Shown one piece after another: positions 16,553-24,635 of a DNA stretch of 64,000 bases. Below the pieces are notes generated by a model, which made no database searches, was not told where the DNA came from, and saw nothing but the letters and a program-made list of their open reading frames with translations. The DNA lies in NCBI GenBank assembly GCA_001804815.1, contig MHBI01000086.1, forward strand, positions 1 through 64,000, written 5' to 3'. A program made the translations under genes and the position numbers. Each line of letters opens with the position of its first letter. Position 1 is the stretch's first letter. The stretch is from Lentisphaerae bacterium GWF2_50_93 (lineage in GTDB: Bacteria; Verrucomicrobiota; Lentisphaeria; Victivallales; GWF2-50-93).

Positions 16553-17140
16553 ATGAGAACAATGATTGCAGTATTGATGATCGCATTTTTCATGGCCTCC
16601 GCCGCGGACGCCCGGATTGGAGAGAGTTTCGACCAGTGCTCGAAAAGATATGGAACCCCTGTGTCATCGAATGCGAAACTTCTTGATCAGCGGACGGGCC
16701 TGGAGATCAAGCAGTTCAAGAAGGAAGGTGTGATGGTGAGCGTCATCTTCAATAGCGACAAGGCTGTCTATGTCGAATATGACTACAGCGCATTGAAGCT
16801 GGAGACAGGAGAAAAGTCTTCTGAAATAATCAAACATCTTCTCGACGCCAATGGGAAGGATTGGAAGGCTGACAGCACAACCAATGACCGCGACTGGCTC
16901 CTAGAGATCAACGACGATGAAGGTGTCATCGCAAGCGACAAGATCGAGCCGGGCATCGCCAAGGACAGGTGGATCACCGGAGGCGGACCGGAAAAAGGAG
17001 GCCTTATCGCCGTCAAATCCAGGATTTCCGGTACTTTGATCATTGTCAACTCCGAGTACATGGGACTAGTGCAGAAGCACCAGCCGAAATATTTCAAGGA
17101 TAGGGAAGCCAAGGTCAGGAAAGCCCTGGAAAACTTTTAG
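16553..17140 (+). CDS. Small secreted protein between pstS and pstC
   Basis: A 195-residue protein with a signal peptide (MRTMIAVLMIAFFMASAADA) and a mature part beginning RIGESFDQCSKRYGTP. That opening resembles small periplasmic proteins in which a domain starts with IGES.xxxxxRYG; I do not know their function. A single Cys remains in the mature chain. The ATG at 16553 has AGAGGA 8 nt upstream. It lies 29 nt after pstS and 36 nt before pstC, inside the transporter operon, so co-regulation with phosphate uptake is likely; a role in that uptake is inference only. Confidence 0.7.
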   Translation: MRTMIAVLMIAFFMASAADARIGESFDQCSKRYGTPVSSNAKLLDQRTGLEIKQFKKEGVMVSVIFNSDKAVYVEYDYSALKLETGEKSSEIIKHLLDANGKDWKADSTTNDRDWLLEINDDEGVIASDKIEPGIAKDRWITGGGPEKGGLIAVKSRISGTLIIVNSEYMGLVQKHQPKYFKDREAKVRKALENF

Positions 17141-17176
17141 GTCTGGAAAAATGTATTTCATACTTTAATGAGCTAA

Positions 17177-18127
17177 ATGGCGGAATTAAGAAAAAAGTCC
17201 AAGAACAGCCAGTCATTACCTGACAGGATATTCAAGGCGCTGACTTTTGCCAGCGCCTTGATTATCATTGTCCTGATGGCAGGGCTTTTCCTCCAGCTGG
17301 TATGGCATTCGATGCCGACGATCAGGAAGTTCGGATTTGAGTTCTTCCTGTCAAAACAGTGGGATCCTGTCAATCTCCAGTTCGGCGCGCTCAGCAGCAT
17401 ATATGGCACCATTGTGACTTCCGTGATCGCGATGATCATCGCTGTTCCCCTGAGTTTTGTCATTGCGCTTTTCCTGGTTGAGATTGCCGGCCCGAAAGTC
17501 AGGGTCGTGGTCAGCCAGGCCCTTGATCTTCTTGCGGCGATTCCGAGCATAATCTATGGGATGTGGGGCCTGTTCATATTCGCCCCGTTCATGCAGGATC
17601 ATATCCAGCCGTTCCTGGGCAAGTATTTCAGTTTCCTCCCCTTCTTCAAAGGGACGCCCATGGGCATAGGAATGTTCACGTCGGGATTGATCCTTGCACT
17701 GATGATACTTCCGTTCATAAGCGCTGTGATGCGCGACGTCTTCCAGATGGTGCCTCCAGTTGTCAAGGAATCCGCCTATGGTGTAGGCTCTACCACATGG
17801 GAGGTCTCATATCATGTGACGATGAAATACGGCATGCAGGGAATGCTTGGCGCAGTTTTCCTCGGACTGGGGAGGGCGATAGGTGAGACAATGGCCGTGA
17901 CATTCGTGATAGGCAACGCCTATACCGTATCAGCTTCTCTCTTTGATCCGGCCACAACGATAGCATCTACCCTGGCCAGCCAGTTCTCCGAAGCTGTTTC
18001 ACAGCCTGTATTCAAAAGCACGCTGATGGAGCTTGGACTGGTGCTTTTCATCGTGACTTTCGGCATCCAGGTGGCGGCGCAGTGGTGGTTGAACAAGATA
18101 AGGCGTAGTTCCGGGGGAGGGTTGTGA
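17177..18127 (+). CDS. pstC: Phosphate ABC transporter permease PstC
   Basis: A 316-residue inner-membrane permease with six or so hydrophobic helices. Family features are QWDPVNLQFGALSSIYGTI near the first loop, LDLLAAIPSIIYGMWGLF, and the ABC-coupling EAA-type loop VVKESAYGVGSTTWEVSYHV followed by GLGRAIGETMAVTFVIGN. Together with PstA it forms the phosphate channel, powered by PstB. It is followed by pstA after 4 nt. Confidence 0.95.
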   Translation: MAELRKKSKNSQSLPDRIFKALTFASALIIIVLMAGLFLQLVWHSMPTIRKFGFEFFLSKQWDPVNLQFGALSSIYGTIVTSVIAMIIAVPLSFVIALFLVEIAGPKVRVVVSQALDLLAAIPSIIYGMWGLFIFAPFMQDHIQPFLGKYFSFLPFFKGTPMGIGMFTSGLILALMILPFISAVMRDVFQMVPPVVKESAYGVGSTTWEVSYHVTMKYGMQGMLGAVFLGLGRAIGETMAVTFVIGNAYTVSASLFDPATTIASTLASQFSEAVSQPVFKSTLMELGLVLFIVTFGIQVAAQWWLNKIRRSSGGGL

Positions 18128-18131
18128 GGAG

Positions 18132-18995
18132 ATGAAAAAAAGACCAGTATTCATGAGGAAGTTCACCGATAGGCTCGTGAAGGTGGCGTCCGTCATTGCC
18201 GCACTTGTCGGAATATTCTTTCTTTTCTGGATACTTCTTGTCGTTGTCACGAAAGGGCTTTCCGCGTTCAACCTGAAGTTTTTCACTGACATAAGCCTCG
18301 ATGGCGAGAAGGGCGGAATAGCCAATGCGATCGTCGGAACAATCGTCATAACGTTCACTGCGGTCATCCTCGGCGTCCCGGCCGGGCTTCTAGGCGGGGT
18401 TTTCCTTTCTGAATACGGGAGGAGCAGCAGGATCGGCAGCATAATAAGATTCTCCTCGAATGTCATGATGGGGATGCCTTCAATCATCATCGGACTCTTT
18501 GTGTATTCGATAATTGTATATAACACCGGTACGTTCTCGGGATTTTCCGGAGCGTTTGCGCTTGCAATAATAATGCTTCCAGTCGTGCTGAGGACGACAG
18601 AGGACATGCTCTCCCTTGTGCCGAACGCACTGCGTGAAGCGGCGATGGCGCTGGGCGCTCCGAGATGGAAGGTTACGCTGCATGTCCTGTTCAGGGCGGC
18701 CAAGACCGGACTGATAACGGGAGTACTGCTGGCGACCGCCAGGGTCAGCGGTGAGACCGCGCCTCTGCTTTTCACTTCACTCAACAGCTATTACTGGCCT
18801 GCAGAACCAGGCTGGCATTTCTGGCAGTTCTTCAATTCTCCGACGGCAAACCTTACAGTCACAATAAATGATTATGCAATGTCGCCGTATGCCGGTCTTA
18901 ACAGCATTGCCTGGGGTGCGGCCCTGATGATTACCGCCGGAGTCCTTGCATTGAACATAACCGCTAGAATATTTTTCAGGGAGGCTAAAAAATGA
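18132..18995 (+). CDS. pstA: Phosphate ABC transporter permease PstA
   Basis: A 287-residue permease, the partner of PstC. Typical elements are GGIANAIVGTIVITFTAVIL, GVPAGLLGGVFLSEYG, MMGMPSIIIGLFVY and the coupling loop ALREAAMALGAPRWKVTLHV followed by ARVSGETAPLLFTS. GGGAGGG at 18116-18122 serves as ribosome site although it lies within the end of pstC. The stop overlaps the pstB start by 4 nt. Confidence 0.95.
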   Translation: MKKRPVFMRKFTDRLVKVASVIAALVGIFFLFWILLVVVTKGLSAFNLKFFTDISLDGEKGGIANAIVGTIVITFTAVILGVPAGLLGGVFLSEYGRSSRIGSIIRFSSNVMMGMPSIIIGLFVYSIIVYNTGTFSGFSGAFALAIIMLPVVLRTTEDMLSLVPNALREAAMALGAPRWKVTLHVLFRAAKTGLITGVLLATARVSGETAPLLFTSLNSYYWPAEPGWHFWQFFNSPTANLTVTINDYAMSPYAGLNSIAWGAALMITAGVLALNITARIFFREAKK

Positions 18996-19765
18996 AGAAT
19001 GATATAAAGGGAGATATTAAGATATCCGTAAGAGGGTTGAACTTCTTCTACGGTTCCCATCAGGCGCTTATAGGCAACGATATTGACATCCTGACCAACA
19101 GGGTCACGGCAGTCATAGGCCCGTCCGGGTGTGGAAAGTCAACTCATCTGAGAGTCTACAACAGGATCTTCGAACTCTACAGGGAGCAGAAGGCCTCAGG
19201 GACTGTGATGCTAGACGGTGAAAACATACTTTCCGCCGATGTGGACATCCTGGAGCTCCGCAGGAAAGTAGGAATGATCTTCCAGAAGCCTACGCCGTTC
19301 CCGATGTCCGTCTATGAGAACATCGCCTATGGGCTCAGGCTCCATTACAAGCTAGGCAAGGGCGAGATCATGGACAAGGTCGAGAAGGCTTTGAAATCAG
19401 CCGCGTTATGGGAGGAAGTGAAGGACAAGCTGGACAGGCCGGGCATGGCCCTTTCCGGCGGGCAGCAGCAGCGTCTCTGCATCGCCAGGGCGATAGCGGT
19501 GGAGCCTGAAGTGATACTGATGGATGAACCTACGTCGGCGATAGATCCTATCGGAACAGCCAAGATTGAGGAGCTTGTCGGAGAGCTTGAAAAAAAGTTC
19601 ACCATAGTGATTGTAACACACAACATGCAGCAGGCCGCCAGGATTTCGGACTATACCGCCTTCTTCTTCGAAGGCAGGATAATTGAATATGGCGAAACAG
19701 AACAGATCTTTACAAAGCCTGCCAATAAGAAGACTGAGGATTATATAACCGGAAGGTTTGGATAA
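18992..19765 (+). CDS. pstB: Phosphate ABC transporter ATP-binding protein PstB
   Basis: A 257-residue ABC ATPase that drives phosphate import. Walker A GPSGCGKST is at 43-51, the Q-loop region is MIFQKPTPFPMSVYENIAYG (a PstB hallmark), the signature is LSGGQQQRLCIARA, Walker B is VILMDEPTSAIDP and the H-loop is VTHNMQQA. The canonical Leu/Thr after Walker A is replaced (STHLRV), which does not touch catalytic residues. Overlap with pstA (ATGA) implies coupling. Confidence 0.96.
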   Translation: MKNDIKGDIKISVRGLNFFYGSHQALIGNDIDILTNRVTAVIGPSGCGKSTHLRVYNRIFELYREQKASGTVMLDGENILSADVDILELRRKVGMIFQKPTPFPMSVYENIAYGLRLHYKLGKGEIMDKVEKALKSAALWEEVKDKLDRPGMALSGGQQQRLCIARAIAVEPEVILMDEPTSAIDPIGTAKIEELVGELEKKFTIVIVTHNMQQAARISDYTAFFFEGRIIEYGETEQIFTKPANKKTEDYITGRFG

Positions 19766-19806
19766 GCTGGTAGTTTATAAAGGAAAATCAAATACGGAGG
19801 TATGGA

Positions 19807-20466
19807 ATGTCAGTACTTTTAAGCAAGGAAATAACAAGACTTAAGAAGAAGATACTCCAGATGACGGCCATCGTCGAAGAGAGCGTCAGAAAAGCCGTCA
19901 GCGCGGTGAGGTACAAGAATGAGGCGCTTGCGGATGAGGTCATCCAGAATGACAACGGGATAGATCTGATGGAGAACGAGCTCGAGGAGGAATGCCTGAA
20001 GATACTTGCGCTGCACCAGCCTGTGGCGATTGATCTGCGTTATGTCGTCGTCTGCATGAAGATAAACAACGACCTTGAGCGCATCGGCGATCTTGCCGTG
20101 AATATCGCCGACAGGGCGAAGGCGATATCCAGGGAGAAGGATGATTTCATTCCTGATTCGATTTCGGCGATGATTGAAAAGGCGATTTCAATGCTGAAGA
20201 AGAGCCTGGACGCGTTTATCGAGATGGATCTGAAGATGGCCCGTGAAGTTTCGCTCATGGATGATGAAGTCGACGAGCTCAACAGGAACATGTACCAGGA
20301 AGTCAGGAAGATGATCATGGAAGACCCGGACCGGACCGGCTATCTCCTGCATGTGCTTGGCGTATCAAGACAGCTGGAACGCATAGGCGACTATGCTACG
20401 AATATCTCCGAAGACGTGATCTACATGATCGAGGGTAAGATTGTAAGGCACAGCGGCAGTAAATGA
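19807..20466 (+). CDS. phoU: Phosphate transport regulator PhoU
   Basis: A 219-residue all-helical protein with two PhoU repeats. Each contains a metal-binding ERIGD motif: NNDLERIGDLAVNIADRA and SRQLERIGDYATNISEDV. PhoU links the Pst transporter to the PhoR kinase and lowers PhoB activity when phosphate is plentiful. GGAGG at 19796-19800 gives a 6-nt spacing to the ATG. It ends 9 nt from the convergent phosphoglycerate mutase gene; no terminator hairpin is seen in that gap. Confidence 0.95.
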   Translation: MSVLLSKEITRLKKKILQMTAIVEESVRKAVSAVRYKNEALADEVIQNDNGIDLMENELEEECLKILALHQPVAIDLRYVVVCMKINNDLERIGDLAVNIADRAKAISREKDDFIPDSISAMIEKAISMLKKSLDAFIEMDLKMAREVSLMDDEVDELNRNMYQEVRKMIMEDPDRTGYLLHVLGVSRQLERIGDYATNISEDVIYMIEGKIVRHSGSK

Positions 20467-20475
20467 AAATGCCGC

Positions 20476-21684
20476 TCATTTGATGTTCAGCACCAGTTGC
20501 ATGAACTCGTCGCCCTTGAGATGGCCGAGGCTTCCCCGGGGTGCCAGTGTTTCAGAATAGGCTTTCATGGAATCCGGGCTGATATGTTTTCCGCAGATCG
20601 CGAAAGGCACAGGTGTGCGCGTGTGTTTCCGGAGCCTGATCGGCACTGGATGATCTGGAATTACCGCAAAAGTCACGTCCTTCCCTTTCAACGCCTCCAT
20701 CACAGGTCCGACAATCCTGGAGTCGAAATCCTTTATTGCCTGCATCTTCAGCCTGAGGTCGCCCATATGCGAGCATTCATCGATCGCCTCGACATGGAGA
20801 TAGATGAAATCATGGTCGTCCAGCGCTCTGACTGCGGCATCAGCCTTGCCTTTGTAGTTCGTGTCAATGAAGCCGGTTGCGCCCGGGACGCGGATTATGT
20901 CCATCTTCGCGCAGACGGCAAGTCCGAATATCACATCGACGGCGCTGATCACGGCGCCTTTAAAATTTGGATATTTGTCGGAGAAGGGCTGGAGGTTTGG
21001 TTTGCGCCCGGGACTCCACGGCCAGATCATGTTGGCTGGATGTTCGACATTCCTGTTCAGCTCGTGCTTCCCGAGGAAGGAGGATGTCTGTTCGATCAGA
21101 TTGTCCAGGAATTCGACAGTGCGGGATGCTTCCCTGGAGTCGTCCCCTGGTGTCAATACAAGATCGGAGAGTTTTTCTCCCTGTGATGAATCAGGCTTGT
21201 GGAACATTACTTTCTCCGAGAACTCCTTCCCGTGCAGGACAAGAAGGTTCCTGTAGCTGACTCCGGCATGGAAGGAAACTTTTCCAGAACCGAATTTCTC
21301 CTGGAGGTCGGCGATGATCTTCCTGGATCTTCCAGTTTCTATGTGGCCTGCGGAATAGTCCTGCAGGATTCCGTCAGACACCTCGACAAGATTGCAGCGG
21401 AATGCAATGTCGCTGGCTCCTACTGGAATTCCCATGCTCGCGGCTTCAAGCGGGCCCCTGCCGGTATAGCATTTCGAGAGATCGTATCCCAGTACTGACA
21501 TGTTGGCGACGTCCGATGATGTCGGAAATCCCTCCGGAAGCGTGAGGAAAGTACCGCTGGCCCCTTTTTCGGCGATTGAATCCATGAAGGGGGTGTCGAC
21601 CGCTTCGAGCGGAGTTCTGCCTCCGAGTTCCGCAAGCGGTTCATCGGCCATCCCATCGGCTAGAAATACTATTGATTTAGACAT
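20476..21684 (-). CDS. apgM: Cofactor-independent phosphoglycerate mutase, archaeal type
   Basis: Interconverts 3- and 2-phosphoglycerate in glycolysis. The 402-residue protein belongs to the alkaline-phosphatase superfamily ApgM group, not the longer GpmI type. The N-terminal metal motif is FLADGMADEPL, the catalytic Ser segment is PTSSDVANMSVLGYD, and GRGPLEAASMGIPV is a family hallmark. C-terminal metal ligands appear in HVEAIDECSHMGDL and VIPDHPVP. The tail has CGKHISPDSMKAYSE. It stands alone, converging on phoU; enolase, the next glycolytic step, lies about 1.6 kb away on the same strand. Confidence 0.92.
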   Translation of the reverse strand: MSKSIVFLADGMADEPLAELGGRTPLEAVDTPFMDSIAEKGASGTFLTLPEGFPTSSDVANMSVLGYDLSKCYTGRGPLEAASMGIPVGASDIAFRCNLVEVSDGILQDYSAGHIETGRSRKIIADLQEKFGSGKVSFHAGVSYRNLLVLHGKEFSEKVMFHKPDSSQGEKLSDLVLTPGDDSREASRTVEFLDNLIEQTSSFLGKHELNRNVEHPANMIWPWSPGRKPNLQPFSDKYPNFKGAVISAVDVIFGLAVCAKMDIIRVPGATGFIDTNYKGKADAAVRALDDHDFIYLHVEAIDECSHMGDLRLKMQAIKDFDSRIVGPVMEALKGKDVTFAVIPDHPVPIRLRKHTRTPVPFAICGKHISPDSMKAYSETLAPRGSLGHLKGDEFMQLVLNIK

Positions 21685-21700
21685 TCTGCAACTTTGAATA

Positions 21701-22858
21701 TTATCCTAGGTTTCCGCTTTCAGATGAAAGGAAATTAAGTTCGAGGATTGTTTTGTTCTCTTCGGTGTTCGACTGCGAGTTCACTGTGCCCTTGTTGACT
21801 TCGATAAGGTTTTTGACTACTGAAAACGCCAGCCCCGTACCGACATTGGCCAGAGGAAGCGCGAACGGCTCGAATATGGAATCCTGTATTTCCCTGGCCA
21901 CCGAGAAACCGGCGATCGTTATGGTGCATTTGACGTTTATGCCTTCAATCCTGGCGCTTACATTGAACGAGACGGGGTTGACGGCGGATGAAATGATTTC
22001 GTTGAATATCATGTGGAATATCTCACGGGCATGATCCTGGTCGCACAGGAAGGTCATCTTGTCAGGAATATTCTTCTGGAGCCTGATCGGCTGGGTTTTT
22101 GACGCCCTGTCCTGCATGAGAAGGTTCTCGAATATCTCATCGATGAGCGTGCTGAGGTTGTTCTCGGTTATTTCAGGGTTGTTGTCTTCGGTGAAACCCC
22201 TGTTGGAAAGGCGCAGGAACTGTCTGAGCATGGTTTTCTGGCGCTCAAGGCTTTTCTTCAGGTCGGAAAGGGCTTCCTTGGCGATAGGATTCACCCCGTT
22301 GCCGAGAAGCGACTCGATGAGCAGAAGGTTCCCGATGGAAACACCTATCAGGTTGCTGAAGTTGTGCGATATGCCTCCTGCGATCCTCGCAACAACGGCG
22401 TTTCTCCTCTCCTCCATCGCGATCCGCAGCATCTTCTCCTTTTCGTTCATCGCCCTGGAAAGGCTTACCTGCGTCCTGACACGGGCGGACATTTCCTTGT
22501 GGTTGAACGGCTTCGTTATGAAGTCGGCGGCGCCAATATCGAATCCTTTCAGCTTGTCTTCGATGGTATCGACGGCGGTAAGGAATATTATCGGTATATG
22601 GCTCAGCCTGGGATTGGATTTTATCCTCCTGCAGACTGAATAGCCGTCCTCGTCCGGCATCATGATGTCCAGGAGGATGACCTCGGGATTCTTGTCCTTG
22701 ATTGCGTTTACACCTTCCTCTCCGTTCTTTGTGACAGTCACATCGAAGTCCCTCGACTTGAGGGCGCTGGAGATGAACTGCCTGTTGAGGGAAGAATCGT
22801 CTATGACGAGAATCCTCGCCGGAGGGTTGAATATGACTTTTTCCTGTTCTTCTGCCAT
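21701..22858 (-). CDS. Response regulator fused to a histidine-kinase-like module
   Basis: A 385-residue protein. Residues 1-135 form a receiver domain: DD pair in ILVIDDSSLN, phospho-Asp in VILLDIMMPDEDGYSV and Lys in DFITKPFNHKEM. A dimerisation-type helix then holds ARIAGGISHNFSNLIGVSIG, with a His in the HxF position of a kinase H box. The C-terminal part looks like an ATPase fold (N-box-like MIFNEIISSAV, F/G2-like SIFEPF and GTGLAFSVVKNLI), but no DxGxG G1 motif is visible. It may therefore be a reduced kinase or a phosphotransfer/phosphatase protein. No dedicated partner is next to it. Confidence 0.8.
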   Translation of the reverse strand: MAEEQEKVIFNPPARILVIDDSSLNRQFISSALKSRDFDVTVTKNGEEGVNAIKDKNPEVILLDIMMPDEDGYSVCRRIKSNPRLSHIPIIFLTAVDTIEDKLKGFDIGAADFITKPFNHKEMSARVRTQVSLSRAMNEKEKMLRIAMEERRNAVVARIAGGISHNFSNLIGVSIGNLLLIESLLGNGVNPIAKEALSDLKKSLERQKTMLRQFLRLSNRGFTEDNNPEITENNLSTLIDEIFENLLMQDRASKTQPIRLQKNIPDKMTFLCDQDHAREIFHMIFNEIISSAVNPVSFNVSARIEGINVKCTITIAGFSVAREIQDSIFEPFALPLANVGTGLAFSVVKNLIEVNKGTVNSQSNTEENKTILELNFLSSESGNLG

Positions 22859-23104
22859 GTTCTGCTGATAATTGTTTTTTGTTTGTCAAGCCCGCAAGGT
22901 CTGTGCGTTGTTTTCACGCAAACCTCTCAAAAATAATGTCTTATCTCCTAATTTCAACTCCTAGTACTGTTTATTGGGCTCTCCAATTCGGCTGAGTATC
23001 TCATATAGTTATTTTATAACCTACTGCAGATTATGTAAAATTGTAACCGGCAAACAACAACTGAATCGCTTTCGTTTGGTAGTAGCGCATGTTTGCGCGT
23101 CAAG

Positions 23105-23171
23105 AGTAGGGACGGCCTTCAGGCTGTCCCATGAATTCAAGAATGGTACACCCTGAAGGGCGTACCTACTT
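23105..23171. repeat. Dispersed 67-bp repeat, copy 2 (inverted)
   Basis: The reverse complement matches 3966-4032 over its whole length (both contain GTACCATTCT, ATTCATGG and GTACCTRCTT-like ends). The rest of the 399-nt gap 22859-23257 is AT-rich and holds only this repeat and the enolase terminator; no gene or RNA is recognised there. Confidence 0.7.
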
Positions 23172-23203
23172 TGAGAATGCCTCGTATATGGAACAATTTC
23201 CAT

Positions 23204-23234
23204 AAAAAAGGGATGGCGTTTCCGCCATCCCTTT
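23204..23234 (-). terminator. Intrinsic terminator of enolase
   Basis: On the minus strand a hairpin with stem GGGATGGCG/CGCCATCCC and a GAAA tetraloop is followed by TTTTTT. It lies 24 nt past the enolase stop codon. Confidence 0.85.
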
Positions 23235-23257
23235 GTAATGTCAGTCAATCTGGCCTG

Positions 23258-24538
23258 TCAGCCACCGTAGACTGCGAGGCCGCCGAGCTCTTCCTCGATC
23301 CTCAGGAGCTGGTTGTACTTGCAGATACGGTCTGTCCTGCTTGCCGAACCTGTCTTGATCTGGCCTGAGTTCGTGGCAACCGAGATGTCTGCGATCGTCG
23401 CATCTTCAGTCTCGCCTGAACGATGGCTTACGACCGCCGTCCATCCGGCCCTGTGCGCCATTTCGATGGCGTCGAGGGTTTCCGTGAGGGAACCGATCTG
23501 GTTTACCTTGATCAGGATTGAATTCGCTGATTTCTCCTTGATTCCCCTGGAGAGATATTCGACGTTCGTAACGAAAAGATCATCTCCTACAAGCTGGGTC
23601 TTGTGCCCGATCGTCGCGGTGAGCAGGTTCCATCCCTTCCAGTCGCTTTCTGCCATGCCGTCCTCGATGGAGTCGATAGGATAGTCCGAAGTGAGTTTGG
23701 CGTAGTACTTCACCATTTCCTCGGAAGTCTTCACCATTCCCTTGCCGGCTTTCTTGAAGTTGTATTTCCCGTCGATGAAGAATTCGCTTGATGCAGGATC
23801 AAGGGCTATGCAGACGTCGCCCCTGTCTGATTTCCTGCCGGGCTTGTAGCCGGCGACCTTGATTGCCTCCATGATGACGTCGAGGGCGTCTTCAATTCCC
23901 TTGAGGTTCGGTGCGAAACCGCCTTCATCGCCGACTGCGGTGCTGAGACCGCGCTTCTTGAGGACGGACTTGAGGGCGTGGAATACTTCCGTGCCCATCC
24001 TGAGGCCTTCGTGGAAGCTTTTTGCTCCGACAGGGCGGATCATGAATTCCTGGAAGTCGATCGGGGCGTCTGAATGCGCGCCGCCGTTGATGATGTTCAT
24101 CATCGGGACAGGAAGTACTTTCGCGTTTGTTCCGCCGATGTAGCGGTAGAGCGGTACGTCAAGGCAGTTTGCGGCGGCCTTTGCGCAGGCGATGGAGACG
24201 CCGAGGATTGCGTTGGCGCCAAGGTTCTTCTTTGTGCTTGTGCCGTCGAGCTTGATCATCGTCTTGTCGATCTGGGCCTGTCCGAGTACGCACATCCCCT
24301 TGATTTTCGGACCGATCTTCTTGTTTACGTTTTCAACGGCCTTGAGGACGCCCTTGCCGAGATAGCGTTTCTTGTCGCCATCCCTCAGCTCAACCGCCTC
24401 ATGTTCGCCTGTCGAAGCACCCGATGGGACAGCTGCCCTTCCGGTTGTTCCGCATTCAAGCGTGACGTCAACTTCAACTGTAGGGTTTCCACGTGAGTCG
24501 AGGATTTCACGCGCATGCACATTGCAAATTGCTGACAT
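23258..24538 (-). CDS. eno: Enolase
   Basis: Converts 2-phosphoglycerate to phosphoenolpyruvate; Mg2+-dependent dimer. Length (426) is usual. Motifs: AREILDSRGNPTVEV at the N-terminus, VPSGASTGEHEAVELRDGD, the active-site region NGGAHSDAPIDFQEFMI, metal ligands in ALDPASSEF, SIEDGMAE and VGDDLFVTN, and the signature ILIKVNQIGSLTET with catalytic Lys, then VSHRSGETED. AAGGAGA sits about 9 nt before the ATG. The divergent fucosidase gene begins 97 nt upstream, and an intrinsic terminator follows the stop. Confidence 0.97.
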   Translation of the reverse strand: MSAICNVHAREILDSRGNPTVEVDVTLECGTTGRAAVPSGASTGEHEAVELRDGDKKRYLGKGVLKAVENVNKKIGPKIKGMCVLGQAQIDKTMIKLDGTSTKKNLGANAILGVSIACAKAAANCLDVPLYRYIGGTNAKVLPVPMMNIINGGAHSDAPIDFQEFMIRPVGAKSFHEGLRMGTEVFHALKSVLKKRGLSTAVGDEGGFAPNLKGIEDALDVIMEAIKVAGYKPGRKSDRGDVCIALDPASSEFFIDGKYNFKKAGKGMVKTSEEMVKYYAKLTSDYPIDSIEDGMAESDWKGWNLLTATIGHKTQLVGDDLFVTNVEYLSRGIKEKSANSILIKVNQIGSLTETLDAIEMAHRAGWTAVVSHRSGETEDATIADISVATNSGQIKTGSASRTDRICKYNQLLRIEEELGGLAVYGG

Positions 24539-24635
24539 CTTTAACTTTCTCCTTGGTTAAAATAAAAGAACGGTTTTAATTCTTGCTTTTACACCTTAAA
24601 TTAAAGCTTCGAAAATTATAACAAGTAAGGGGAAG

